Of a DNA stretch of 25,944 bases, positions 15,323 to 22,664 are shown in pieces. Positions within the stretch are counted from its first letter, which is position 1, and each line of letters starts with the position of its first letter. The notes under the pieces are model-generated. The model was not told the origin of the DNA. It saw nothing but the letters and a program-made list of their open reading frames with translations, and did no database searches. The position numbers and the translations under genes are program-made. The stretch is from JBNKDD01 sp050288085 (lineage in GTDB: Bacteria; Chloroflexota; Anaerolineae; Aggregatilineales; UBA3940), in contig JBNKDD010000049.1 of the NCBI GenBank assembly GCA_050288085.1, positions 1 through 25,944 of the forward strand, given 5' to 3'.

Positions 15323-15871
15323 ATGGCCTGGATCATTGATCCATCACATACCCATATTGAGTTTTCTGTCGTTCACATGATGCTGTCGAAGGTTCGCGGC
15401 GAGTTCAATGAGTTCACCGGGACCGTTGAATTCGATGAGGATACCCCGGCAGCCACCACCGTTGATGTGACAATTGACGTGGCATCCATCAACACCCGTG
15501 ATGAAAAGCGCGATGGACATCTCAAGTCACCGGATTTCTTTAACGCTGAAGCCTACCCTCACCTGACGTTCAAGAGCAAGCGCGTTGAGGTCGAAGACGA
15601 CCATCACGCCACCCTGTACGGTGACCTGACCATCCGCGATATGACCAGGGAAGTCGCCCTCGATGTGACTTATACCGGTCAGGCTAAAAGCCCCTGGGGA
15701 ACAACTTCCGCCGGGTTCAGCGCTTCGACCACCATCAACCGCAGTGAGTGGGGCCTGACCTGGAATCAAGTGCTCGAAACCGGCGGGGTGCTGGTTGGTG
15801 AGAAGGTGCAGATCGACCTTGAGGTTGAGTTAATCAAGCAGGTGGAAGGCGAGTTAGCTGGAGCAGACTAG
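15323..15871 (+). CDS. YceI-family lipid-binding protein
   Basis: This 182-aa beta-barrel protein is of the YceI type; family members bind polyisoprenoid chains in a lipocalin-like cavity. MAWIIDPSHTHIEFSVVHMMLSKVRGEFNEFTGTVEFD is the standard opening. TRDEKRDGHLKSPDFFNAEAYPHLTFKS is the family signature, and the ending TTINRSEWGLTWNQVLETGGVLVGEKVQIDLEVELI is complete. No signal peptide is present, so this member is cytoplasmic, as is often seen beside MarR regulators. AAGGAG (15308-15313) lies nine bases before the ATG. The physiological ligand is unknown; involvement in isoprenoid quinone handling or stress is inferred from the family only. Confidence 0.93.
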   Translation: MAWIIDPSHTHIEFSVVHMMLSKVRGEFNEFTGTVEFDEDTPAATTVDVTIDVASINTRDEKRDGHLKSPDFFNAEAYPHLTFKSKRVEVEDDHHATLYGDLTIRDMTREVALDVTYTGQAKSPWGTTSAGFSASTTINRSEWGLTWNQVLETGGVLVGEKVQIDLEVELIKQVEGELAGAD

Positions 15872-16063
15872 ATAGTTCTTTTTCCGACGACGGAAAAAGG
15901 CAGGGGCATTGCCTGCATCTAACGGACCAACGCAAGTGCATGACAACACCCCTCTTACTAAAAACATTGTAGCACACATTGGGAATTGGGGTGGGTTTGA
16001 CGAATCGTCGCCCACCCCATCCCGAACGTTTATTTGGTATGTTGATAAAAGAGAAGATGCCCG
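15872..16063. other. Intergenic region with two strong hairpins
   Basis: This 192-base stretch between YceI and the VOC gene has two palindromes. CTTTTTCCG (15878-15886) and CGGAAAAAG (15891-15899) form a perfect nine-base stem with ACGA loop. TGGGGTGGG (15987-15995) pairs with CCCACCCCA (16011-16019), enclosing the small palindrome GACGA-A-TCGTC (15999-16009). Neither is followed by a T-run, so terminator function is uncertain. I see no coding region. Confidence 0.5.
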
Positions 16064-16936
16064 ATGCTTAATCAAACAGAAGCAGCCAGGACGGAGTCGA
16101 TCCACCCTGACACCACACTCGGCCCGGTCGTCCTGACCGTCGCCGATCTCAGCCGGTCGCTGGATTTTTACCGGGATCGGTTGGGATTCGAACTCCACCG
16201 TCAGCAGGATGGTATGGCTGTACTCGGCGCTGGTGGAATCGATTTATTGGAACTGGTCGAACAACCCGGCGCACAGAAATTCCCGCGCACGACCGGCCTG
16301 TATCACTTTGCAGTGCTGACTCCCTCTCGGCTGGCTCTGGCTCAATCACTGCGGCGGCTGATCGAAACCGAAACCCCGATACAGGGATTCGCCGATCACC
16401 TGGTCAGCGAGGCGATCTACCTGCCCGACCCGGACGGCAACGGGATCGAAATTTATCGGGACCGCCCGCGTGATCAATGGCCGCGTATAGACGGGCAGGT
16501 TCAAATGGCAACCGACCCGATCGATCTGGACGGGATTCTGGGCGAATTGGCGGGCCACGATGAAGGTTGGACTGGCTTGCATCCGGATACGATCATCGGG
16601 CACATGCATCTCCATGTCAGAGATGTTGACGAGGCCGAACACTTTTACCACGAGGTGTTGGGATTCGATCGAATAATGCGCTATGGGCCGTCGGCGGCGT
16701 TTCTATCGGCGGGTGGCTACCATCATCATATCGGCCTGAATACCTGGGCCGGAGTTGGTGCACCACCACCTCCACCGGATTCGGTTGGACTGCGTTGGTT
16801 TACCATCCAATTCCCCGATCTGGCTTCACGCGAGGCCATCGTTGATCGCATCCGCCGGGCCGGGGTCACCATTGAGCAGCATGATGATGGCCTGCTCCTG
16901 CGTGACCCCTCACACAATGGGATCATGTTGAGATAA
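16064..16936 (+). CDS. Two-domain VOC protein (catechol-2,3-dioxygenase CatE-like)
   Basis: This 290-aa protein has two glyoxalase/extradiol-dioxygenase modules in tandem, the layout of Bacillus CatE (YfiE)-type enzymes. Module 1 (about 17-135) has LGPVVLTVADLSRSLDFYRDRLGF and ends PDPDGNGIEIYRDRP. Module 2 (about 176-290) has IGHMHLHVRDVDEAEHFYHEVLGFD, YHHHIGLNTW and ends LLRDPSHNGIMLR. His182 (in HMHLHV) and one of His220-222 are candidate metal ligands. The glutamate expected in the last strand of module 2 is replaced by Met288, so the usual His-His-Glu site may be incomplete; some members of this group also lack it. GAGAAG is seven bases before the ATG. The substrate is unknown, and activity on a catechol is only inferred from the family. 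Confidence 0.85.
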   Translation: MLNQTEAARTESIHPDTTLGPVVLTVADLSRSLDFYRDRLGFELHRQQDGMAVLGAGGIDLLELVEQPGAQKFPRTTGLYHFAVLTPSRLALAQSLRRLIETETPIQGFADHLVSEAIYLPDPDGNGIEIYRDRPRDQWPRIDGQVQMATDPIDLDGILGELAGHDEGWTGLHPDTIIGHMHLHVRDVDEAEHFYHEVLGFDRIMRYGPSAAFLSAGGYHHHIGLNTWAGVGAPPPPPDSVGLRWFTIQFPDLASREAIVDRIRRAGVTIEQHDDGLLLRDPSHNGIMLR

Positions 16937-16973
16937 CACGATCAAACAATATATTCTTCAACAGGAGGCAATG

Positions 16974-17234
16974 ATGAGTGATCCAAAACCAAATATCGCG
17001 GCACTGAAAGCGGCAGTCGTCGATCTGGAACCGGGCGAATATTGGTGGTGCCGCTGTGGATTATCGCAGAACCAGCCCTTCTGTGACGGCTCGCATCGTA
17101 AGGAAGGCGTTTTCTCGCCGGTCAAGTTCGAGATCGAGGAGGCGGGGCGCTTCCGGTTATGCCAATGCAAGCATACCCACGATCAGCCCTGGTGTGATGA
17201 TACTCATATTGAGCTTCGCAAACAGCAGGAATAA
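16974..17234 (+). CDS. Double-CDGSH iron-sulfur protein
   Basis: This small protein has two CDGSH-type 2Fe-2S motifs. Counting from the upstream ATG (16971), Cys27, Cys29, Cys38 and His42 form site 1 (CRCGLSQNQPFCDGSH). Cys64, Cys66, Cys75 and His79 form site 2 (CQCKHTHDQPWCDDTH, where the usual Gly-Ser is Asp-Thr). Both sites keep the three-Cys one-His pattern that gives mitoNEET-type redox- and pH-sensitive clusters. AGGAGG (16963-16968) is two bases from the first ATG and five from the second at 16974, so I chose the second. It follows the VOC gene by 37 bases on the same strand, so it may be co-transcribed. Electron transfer or cluster transfer is the family role; the partner is unknown. 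Confidence 0.92.
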   Translation: MSDPKPNIAALKAAVVDLEPGEYWWCRCGLSQNQPFCDGSHRKEGVFSPVKFEIEEAGRFRLCQCKHTHDQPWCDDTHIELRKQQE

Positions 17235-17247
17235 ACCCAAATATCGT

Positions 17248-17286
17248 GGGGGCGATTGGGACAAACCGAAGGTTTGCGTCGCCCTC
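17248..17286. terminator. Candidate convergent terminator hairpin
   Basis: GGGGGCGA (17248-17255) pairs with TCGCCCTC (17279-17286) with one wobble. An inner stem CAAACC-GAA-GGTTTG (17262-17276) continues it. It lies between the stops of the CDGSH gene (17234) and the convergent anti-sigma gene (17304). No strong T-run follows, so termination is inferred. Confidence 0.5.
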
Positions 17287-17303
17287 ACTTTGTCTTCACT
17301 ATG

Positions 17304-19238
17304 TTACGGATTCGCCATGACCGGTATAAAAGCGATCTTCAGCGGATCAAATCGTTCACTCCGGGTGGTGACCATGATCGTCGATCTATCCGGCGACCAG
17401 ACCGGGAACAACTCATCCCAGTCGGTGCGCACCAACGGCGCGACACCGGAGCCATCCGCCGCCGCCAGGTACAGATCAAAGTTCCCGTTCCGATCGGTGC
17501 TGAACAGGATCCATTGCCCATCCGGTGTCCAGACCGGGGTGTAATCCAACCCGGCGTGCCAGGTCACGCGGATTTTCTCCGATGGATTTTGCACGTTAAC
17601 CACGTAAATGTCAGTCTGTTTGTTCAGTTCTGAACCGTAGGCGATCCACTGCCCATCCGGTGACCAGGCTGGACTGTGATCCGAGCCTGGGTTGTCGGTC
17701 AACTGAACCGGCGCTGAACCGTCAGCGTTCATCACATAAATGTCACCGCTTCCGCTTTCTCCCCAATCGACATAGGCGATCCGCGTGCCGTCCGGTGACC
17801 AGACCGGATTTTGCTGGATGGTTGGGCTGTTGGTCAATTGGGCCAGATTTGACCCATCCGCATCCATCACGTAAATGTCCCGCTGCCCATTTCGATCTGA
17901 GTAGAATGCGATCCGGCTCCCATCCGGTGACCAGACCGGTTCCCCATCATAGCCGGGATGCGTGGTCAGCGCCCGCTGATTACTGCCATCGACATTCATC
18001 AGGTAGAGGTCGCCATTTGACACCGACTGCCGGTACGTTCCAAACGCGATCTGACTCCCATCCGGCGACCAGGCCGGGCTGAAGTCGTTGCCCGCGCCGT
18101 CGGTTAACTGCATCAGGCCGCTGCCATCCACATTGATTGAGAACAGGGCGCGGAACCCCGAAGTTTCCTCAGAGGCAAACACGATCCGCGTCCCATCCGG
18201 CGACCAGGCTGGCGACATCGCGTTAACCGTATTGGTGACCAGCACCACCGGATCGCCACCGACCAATGGAGCGCTGCGATCATCTGGCAGCAGATCGCTG
18301 TCAGAGATCATCGTGCGGGCCACAACCACCGCATCTTCCAGCGGGAGATTGGTCAGCAGGAGATGCTGCTCTCCCTCAAAATTCCAGGCAATCAGGATAC
18401 CGTCTTCATAGCTGATTTCCTCCGGCGCATTTGGATCGGTATTCCCGCCGCTCATGCTGGTGATCTTCCCGCTGCCATCATGTAATGCCTCGCCTGACAG
18501 ATCTACCGTACCGCTCAGCCCGGTTACCAATATCACATTCAGATTCCCGATGAGCACCTCTTCACCTTCCGGTAAGGGGCGGTCGGTCGAGGGCCAAATT
18601 GTCGCAACCGTAAAGTAGACATAACCATGCTGCTGTTCTTCAGTAACCTCTGTCTCTACCCCATCGACCTCTGCTCGGAGAGTCTGCTGGCTGACAAACG
18701 GATCGCCGCTGTATTCCCCATTGACGATCGCTATCAGGCGAGCGAAGGCTTCATCCTGCGACACGTCAAAGGTACGCAGGGCCGGGGTAGGCGTTTCGAT
18801 GGGGGTAACGGTGGGATCAACCAGTATCTCACCCTCACCCTGCGATGACTCGCCATCCGGCGCAGCCGCCGGGCTGGGAAGCCGATCCATGACGATCAAC
18901 CCGATAAATACCAGTACCATCAGGGTGATCAGCACTATCGATAAACCGGCCATCAACAGCGATGGCTTTACCTTCCGTTGTCCAATCATTCTTTTACTCC
19001 TCTTTCTTTGTACCAATCCCAATGACTTTTGTACCTGCTGCCAGTTGTGTTCCGGCGGGTGAAGCTCCTGTACCGCTAAAGGTATTAACCTGCTCATTTC
19101 CTGGTGGGCGGCTTTCACGGCTTCGTATTCGGCGCGGCATGCTGCGCACTGGCTGAGATGCTGGTAAACATAAGCCGCTTCCGACTCGGATAACTGCCGG
19201 TCAAGATAAGCTGCCAGATAGTCGGTGACGTGAGTCAT
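17304..19238 (-). CDS. Anti-sigma factor with external seven-repeat PD40 (TolB-like) propeller
   Basis: This 644-aa membrane protein carries a zinc-finger anti-sigma domain at the N-terminus, with His27, Cys31 and Cys34 (HxxxCxxC, zf-HC2 type). One membrane helix spans about 94-117, followed by a linker and a middle domain (about 155-315) ending LLLTNLPLEDAVVVARTMI, reminiscent of domains in other anti-sigma factors. The outer part has seven PD40/WD40-like repeats, with W-S/T-P-D at Trp345, 390, 436, 480, 525, 570 and 614, a 44-46 residue period that makes a seven-bladed beta-propeller. It overlaps the sigma gene by ATGA. It should hold the sigma factor at the membrane until an outside signal alters the propeller. 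The ligand is unknown. The first six blades read WSPDG or WTPDG, and the last has WSPDR. Confidence 0.9.
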   Translation of the reverse strand: MTHVTDYLAAYLDRQLSESEAAYVYQHLSQCAACRAEYEAVKAAHQEMSRLIPLAVQELHPPEHNWQQVQKSLGLVQRKRSKRMIGQRKVKPSLLMAGLSIVLITLMVLVFIGLIVMDRLPSPAAAPDGESSQGEGEILVDPTVTPIETPTPALRTFDVSQDEAFARLIAIVNGEYSGDPFVSQQTLRAEVDGVETEVTEEQQHGYVYFTVATIWPSTDRPLPEGEEVLIGNLNVILVTGLSGTVDLSGEALHDGSGKITSMSGGNTDPNAPEEISYEDGILIAWNFEGEQHLLLTNLPLEDAVVVARTMISDSDLLPDDRSAPLVGGDPVVLVTNTVNAMSPAWSPDGTRIVFASEETSGFRALFSINVDGSGLMQLTDGAGNDFSPAWSPDGSQIAFGTYRQSVSNGDLYLMNVDGSNQRALTTHPGYDGEPVWSPDGSRIAFYSDRNGQRDIYVMDADGSNLAQLTNSPTIQQNPVWSPDGTRIAYVDWGESGSGDIYVMNADGSAPVQLTDNPGSDHSPAWSPDGQWIAYGSELNKQTDIYVVNVQNPSEKIRVTWHAGLDYTPVWTPDGQWILFSTDRNGNFDLYLAAADGSGVAPLVRTDWDELFPVWSPDRSTIMVTTRSERFDPLKIAFIPVMANP

Positions 19239-19756
19239 AGCTGCACCTCCTCTTCCTGACGCAGTTGGAGCAGGGCGCGGCTGAGTCTCGACTGCACCGT
19301 ACCGATTGGAATATCCAATGCCTCTGCGATCTCCTTGTAAGACAGGCCGCTGTAAAACCTCAGCACCACCACCGCCCGGAAATCAGGAGCCAGGCTGGAT
19401 AGCAGGCGTTGGACGCGCTGGCGGGCATCGAACCGGCTGTCTATCTGTTCGTGGGGGTTCTCCCCCGTTGGGATCGATTCATCCAGCGGAGTTGATAAAA
19501 CGCCGGACCGGTTGATCCGCTTTAAGCAGACATTAACCGTGATGCGATGCAGCCAGGTGCTAAAAGCTCCCCGCGCCGGGTCATAGGTATTCAGGTGTCG
19601 AAACACCCGGATGAAAACTTCTTGTAAAACATCATCCGTATCCTGCGGGTGATTGAGCATCAGGAAAGCCGTGTGATAGACAAGGCGCTCATACTGTCGA
19701 TACAGCGCCTCGAACGCCGCTTCCTCCCCCGCAAGGCAGCGATTGATTAAATCCAT
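19235..19756 (-). CDS. ECF-type RNA polymerase sigma factor
   Basis: This 173-aa sigma-70-family factor of the extracytoplasmic-function (RpoE/SigW) type has both required regions. Region 2 is LYRQYERLVYHTAFLMLNHPQDTDDVLQEVFIRVFRHLNTYDPARGAFSTWLHRITVNVCL (18-78), with the DDVLQEVF core-binding and -10 recognition part. Region 4 is LSYKEIAEALDIPIGTVQSRLSRALLQLR (138-166), the -35-binding helix-turn-helix. The downstream gene overlaps by four bases and encodes its anti-sigma factor, so production of the two is coupled. AAAGGA lies about 12 bases before the ATG, a long spacing. GGGAAC on this strand near 19811-19816 could be part of a self-recognised -35 box, but the -10 side is not convincing. 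Confidence 0.95.
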   Translation of the reverse strand: MDLINRCLAGEEAAFEALYRQYERLVYHTAFLMLNHPQDTDDVLQEVFIRVFRHLNTYDPARGAFSTWLHRITVNVCLKRINRSGVLSTPLDESIPTGENPHEQIDSRFDARQRVQRLLSSLAPDFRAVVVLRFYSGLSYKEIAEALDIPIGTVQSRLSRALLQLRQEEEVQL

Positions 19757-19908
19757 GGACTCATCATCCTTTTTAGATATCTACTAGACTCTATCCCTGG
19801 ATTGGTGTTTTTGTTCCCGACTTTAAGGTATAAGTTGTTCTTTTCTTTCATCTGAAACAACCTTAAAATGAAGTTGTAATCCGTTTTGTGTCGGGAGGTA
19901 TTGTCCGT
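19757..19908. promoter_or_regulatory. Divergent region with interrupted inverted repeat
   Basis: Between the sigma gene and the exporter gene, AACAACCTTAAA (19856-19867) is the reverse complement of TTTAAGG...GTTGTT (19822-19839) once TATAAG is removed. A third AGTTGT follows at 19872-19877. This may be a binding site for a regulator of either gene. The GGGAAC at 19811-19816 (minus strand) is a possible ECF -35 element. Confidence 0.35.
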
Positions 19909-20553
19909 ATGGTTCTGCCTGAATGGTCAACGTTAATTGTATTTGCTACAGCTGTGGTGGTGGTCAAGATCATACCCGGCCCGGCAGTGATCTACATCGT
20001 CACCCAGAGTGTTGATCGGGGACGGTTGGCTGGTCTTGTCTCCGTATTAGGGATTGAAGTAGGAACGCTGTTTCACGTCGTGGCGGCTGGATTGGGCTTA
20101 TCCGCTTTGCTGATGACCTCCGCTCTGGCTTTTAAGATCGTGAAGCTCCTGGGGGCTTTGTACCTGATCTATATTGGTGTTCGTAAGCTGATCGTCAAGG
20201 AAGAAGCTAAACCGGCACAGGTTGTCGAGCACAAGCGATTATCACGCCTCTTTTTCCAGGGTGTGATCGTCAATATACTGAACCCTAAGCTCGCCTTGTT
20301 TTTCCTGGCCTTTTTACCGCAGTTTGCTGATCCGTCTAGAGGCTCGATGGCCTTGCAGCTTGTCACGCTGGGTTTGATTTTCGTCGCATTGGCGATTTGC
20401 AGCGACAGTCTATATGCGCTGCTGACCGGCACTTTCGGTCATTGGTTGAAGGGCAGCAAAAAGTTCCAGGACAATCAACGGTATGTTGCAGGGAGCGCCT
20501 ATATCTTATTAGGGGTGACCGCCGCCGTCTCAGGATCGGACAATAGTAAATAG
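19909..20553 (+). CDS. LysE/RhtB-family amino-acid exporter
   Basis: This 214-aa inner-membrane protein starts at ATG 19909, with GGGAGG (19893-19898) ten bases upstream. An upstream in-frame start would add seven residues and bring in the binding site itself. VKIIPGPAVIYIVTQSVDRGRLAGLVSVLGIEVGTLFHVVAAGLGLSALL contains the family signature PGP at 23-25 and the G-x-x-x-G helix pattern. KLLGALYLIYIGVRKL and FFQGVIVNILNPKLALFFLAFLPQF are the other conserved parts, including the second-half NPK motif. About six helices are expected. LysE/RhtB proteins export basic or neutral amino acids or related small molecules by proton exchange. The specific substrate cannot be seen. Termination follows at 20567-20615. 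Confidence 0.92.
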   Translation: MVLPEWSTLIVFATAVVVVKIIPGPAVIYIVTQSVDRGRLAGLVSVLGIEVGTLFHVVAAGLGLSALLMTSALAFKIVKLLGALYLIYIGVRKLIVKEEAKPAQVVEHKRLSRLFFQGVIVNILNPKLALFFLAFLPQFADPSRGSMALQLVTLGLIFVALAICSDSLYALLTGTFGHWLKGSKKFQDNQRYVAGSAYILLGVTAAVSGSDNSK

Positions 20554-20566
20554 ATTTTCGCATAGT

Positions 20567-20615
20567 GCTTAATCCGATAAACGAGGAGTTGTCTATCGGA
20601 TTAAGCCGTTTTTTT
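20567..20615 (+). terminator. Rho-independent terminator of the exporter gene
   Basis: GCTTAATCCGATA (20567-20579) pairs perfectly with TATCGGATTAAGC (20594-20606) around a 14-base loop and is followed by CG and then a seven-T run (20609-20615). The T-run overlaps the stop codon region of the convergent 146-aa gene. Confidence 0.85.
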
Positions 20616-21054
20616 AGGAAACTATCAACGGTATCGAGAAGAGGATCAGCGCCCGCTGCCATTCGGCCCGCGCGTCTTCATCTTCGAGACCATTCAGCAG
20701 GGCGGCTAACTCCGGCAGGGCATTAGCCACCACCGCATTAGGCACCGATGCATGGCGTTCCAGTAGATCGGGTAGTTGGTCAGGATACTTGAGAAAACCC
20801 AATACCCAGTTACCGAGTGTATGTGCGCCCATGATGGTGTCCGATAGACCATGTCTTGCCTTGATCGTATCCAGGCCAGCCTCGTAAATGGCTCGGACGG
20901 GCTTCAGGTTGTCAGTCAGCAAATTTGCGTCCAGTCCCTTTACCCAGGATAGATAGTCCTCGTTCTCATAAATGCTCTTCGGGGGAAGCGAGAGCCAGTA
21001 TTTGATAGTCTCGGCAGGGATGCCGCTGTATTGCGCCAGAGTATCGACCGACAT
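20614..21054 (-). CDS. Unknown 146-aa protein, tandem paralogue A
   Basis: I do not recognise this family. The protein is soluble and mostly helical by composition. Its N-terminus, MSVDTLAQYSGIPAETIKYWLSLPP, could be a short helix-turn-helix-like segment, but I would not call it DNA-binding. The best conserved block compared with its paralogue is LSDTIMGAHTLGNWVLGFLK (71-90), followed by RH, SV, ALPE-AALL and the ending RAEWQRALILFSIP. By my count 93 of 146 positions are identical to the protein at 21190-21630, with no gaps. AGGAGG lies five bases before the ATG. A TGGCTT-17-TACAAT promoter is possible on this strand (21130 to 21102). The upstream gene has its own terminator (21148-21173), so the pair may be separately transcribed. 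Confidence 0.85.
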   Translation of the reverse strand: MSVDTLAQYSGIPAETIKYWLSLPPKSIYENEDYLSWVKGLDANLLTDNLKPVRAIYEAGLDTIKARHGLSDTIMGAHTLGNWVLGFLKYPDQLPDLLERHASVPNAVVANALPELAALLNGLEDEDARAEWQRALILFSIPLIVS

Positions 21055-21147
21055 GAAAACCTCCTGAGAGGGTGCTTATTTGTGTGATAAAGATAAAGAT
21101 AATTGTATTTACATTTGGAGCAATAAGCCAGAGGGCGGCTAGAAAAG

Positions 21148-21173
21148 AAAAAACCCACAGTTTTGGCTGTGGG
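21148..21173 (-). terminator. Terminator between the two 146-aa paralogues
   Basis: CCCACAG (21154-21160) and CTGTGGG (21167-21173) form a perfect seven-base stem with a six-base loop. On the minus strand it is followed by six T residues, then CTTTTC. It ends transcription of the gene at 21190-21630. Confidence 0.85.
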
Positions 21174-21189
21174 AGTAAGAGAAGCTGGT

Positions 21190-21630
21190 CTAAGAAATCG
21201 TGATGGGTATTGAGAAGAGCACTAACGCCCGCTGCCATTCGGCTCGCCCGCCATCATCGTTCATGGCATCCAACAAGGCGGCCATCTCAGGCAGAGCAGA
21301 AGCAACCATGCTCGGTGAAACCGAGGTATGACGATCTAGCATGTCCCGCATGCGATCCGGGAACTTGAGGAAGCCCAGCACCCAGTTCCCCAGGGTATGC
21401 GCACTCATGATAGTATCGGATAAGTGATACCTCTCTTTGATCTCGGCTAAACTTGAATCATAAATGGCTCGAACTTCCGGTAAGGTGGCGCTCAAGATTT
21501 GTTCATTCAGACTGGTTACCCAGGAAAGGTAATCGCTGTCCTCGTAGATAGCCGCTGGGGGAAGTGACAGCCAATGCTCGATGGTGTCGGCAGGGATGCC
21601 GCTGTATTGTGATAGGTTGTCAACTGACAT
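21190..21630 (-). CDS. Unknown 146-aa protein, tandem paralogue B
   Basis: This is the second member of the tandem pair: same length, gap-free alignment and about 64% identity by my count to the protein at 20614-21054. The N-terminus MSVDNLSQYSGIPADTIEHWLSLPP, the central block LSDTIMSAHTLGNWVLGFLK (71-90) and the ending RAEWQRALVLFSIPITIS are the most conserved parts, so these likely form the functional core. No signal peptide, membrane helix, cysteine pair or known catalytic motif is visible. The nearest good ribosome binding site, AGGAG, is about 13 bases from the ATG, which is long, but no closer in-frame start exists. An AT-rich leader with AATAAT-GATG-ATTATT (21667-21682) precedes it. 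Function is unknown. Confidence 0.85.
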   Translation of the reverse strand: MSVDNLSQYSGIPADTIEHWLSLPPAAIYEDSDYLSWVTSLNEQILSATLPEVRAIYDSSLAEIKERYHLSDTIMSAHTLGNWVLGFLKFPDRMRDMLDRHTSVSPSMVASALPEMAALLDAMNDDGGRAEWQRALVLFSIPITIS

Positions 21631-21723
21631 AGTCTTGTAAGTTCTCCTGCGATATGGTTTTTTGTAAAGTAATAATGATGATTATTGTATTGTAAATTAA
21701 TAAAAAAATCTATAACAGGCACC

Positions 21724-22611
21724 TTACAAATCCATATCGATTGCCCCGAAACCTTCCCCCCACACCTCCGACGTTTTCGAGATTACGACAAAAGCATCCG
21801 GGTCGATTGCCAGCACCACCCGGCGCAGCCGCACCAATTCGTTCCGCCCGATGATGCACATCAAGATAGGCCGGTCGATACCGGTATAAGCGCCCCTGGC
21901 AGGTAAAATCGTCATCCCGCGCTCAAGCTCTTTCAGCACCATATCCTGGATGATTTCCCACTTTTCGGAGATGATGATCGCCTGGCGGCTTTGCCTGCCA
22001 CCGGCCAGGGCCAGGTCAACCGCCCAGGCAGAGATGGCGATCACCAGCACCCCGTACAGGGCACGTTCTAAGCCGAAAGCCGCCACCGCGCCGATCATCA
22101 CCGTGATGTCAGAAATGAATATCCCCTGGCTGATCGGCAGGCCGGTGAAATGCCGCAGCAGCCGCCCGATGATATCCGTCCCGCCGGTCGTCCCCTGTGC
22201 CCGCAGGATCAGCCCCAGCCCAATCCCGGCAGTAGCCCCGCCGTAAGTCACGTACAACAGCGGATTTTCTGTGACCGGAGGCAGGGTCAACACATCGATC
22301 AGGATCGAACTGACCAGCACCGCATAAACCGTGCGGATCCCGGTCGTAGGGCCGCCGCCCCACCGCAGCGCTGCGATAAACAAGGGGATGTTCAGCGCAA
22401 TCGTTACGATTCCAACCGGCCACCCCAACAGCGAATGGGCAATGATGGCAAACCCCGATATTCCCCCTGCCACGATGTCGTTTGGAATGAAAAACATATC
22501 AAACGACAGGGCCAGCAGCAGCGATCCGACCGAAATCAGCACGTAGTCCAAAATGACCTGCCGCCAGTTGACATCGCGCAGCCGGTCGCCAAGATTTAAT
22601 TTTTTGAACAT
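21724..22611 (-). CDS. YitT-family membrane protein (DUF161/DUF2179)
   Basis: This 295-aa integral membrane protein has about five to six N-terminal helices (about 20-205), including LISVGSLLLALSFDMFFIPNDIVAGGISGFAIIAHSLLGWPVGIVTIALNIPLF, typical of YitT. The helical part also has the loop LRAQGTTGGTDIIGRLL (136-152). A cytoplasmic DUF2179 domain fills 215-290, with MTILPARGAYTGIDRPILMCIIGRNELVRLRRVVLAIDPDAFVVISKTSEVWGEGF, close to the family consensus. The length is normal. The molecular role is not established for the family. The gene is 53 bases after the 165-aa gene and probably shares its promoter. Its ribosome binding site is poor (GAGG about 14 bases from the ATG), which suggests dependence on the upstream gene's translation. 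Confidence 0.92.
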   Translation of the reverse strand: MFKKLNLGDRLRDVNWRQVILDYVLISVGSLLLALSFDMFFIPNDIVAGGISGFAIIAHSLLGWPVGIVTIALNIPLFIAALRWGGGPTTGIRTVYAVLVSSILIDVLTLPPVTENPLLYVTYGGATAGIGLGLILRAQGTTGGTDIIGRLLRHFTGLPISQGIFISDITVMIGAVAAFGLERALYGVLVIAISAWAVDLALAGGRQSRQAIIISEKWEIIQDMVLKELERGMTILPARGAYTGIDRPILMCIIGRNELVRLRRVVLAIDPDAFVVISKTSEVWGEGFGAIDMDL

Positions 22612-22664
22612 GTATTATCTGTCTGCCTCAACAGTGGCAGGAGGCAGCAGCCACCCGGCCCGGA

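Noticed and set aside
17248..17286. Possible insertion-sequence end or attachment site
   Set aside because: The hairpin lies between convergent stops with no transposase or flanking direct repeats, so a terminator is simpler.
17304..18240. Repeated WSPDG-encoding segments as a CRISPR-like array
   Set aside because: The repetition is at protein level (44-46 residues per propeller blade) within one open frame; the DNA units are not near-identical.
22150..22599. A 149-codon plus-strand open frame opposite YitT
   Set aside because: It is antisense to a clear YitT gene, and its Arg/Gln/Pro-rich translation has no recognisable domain.
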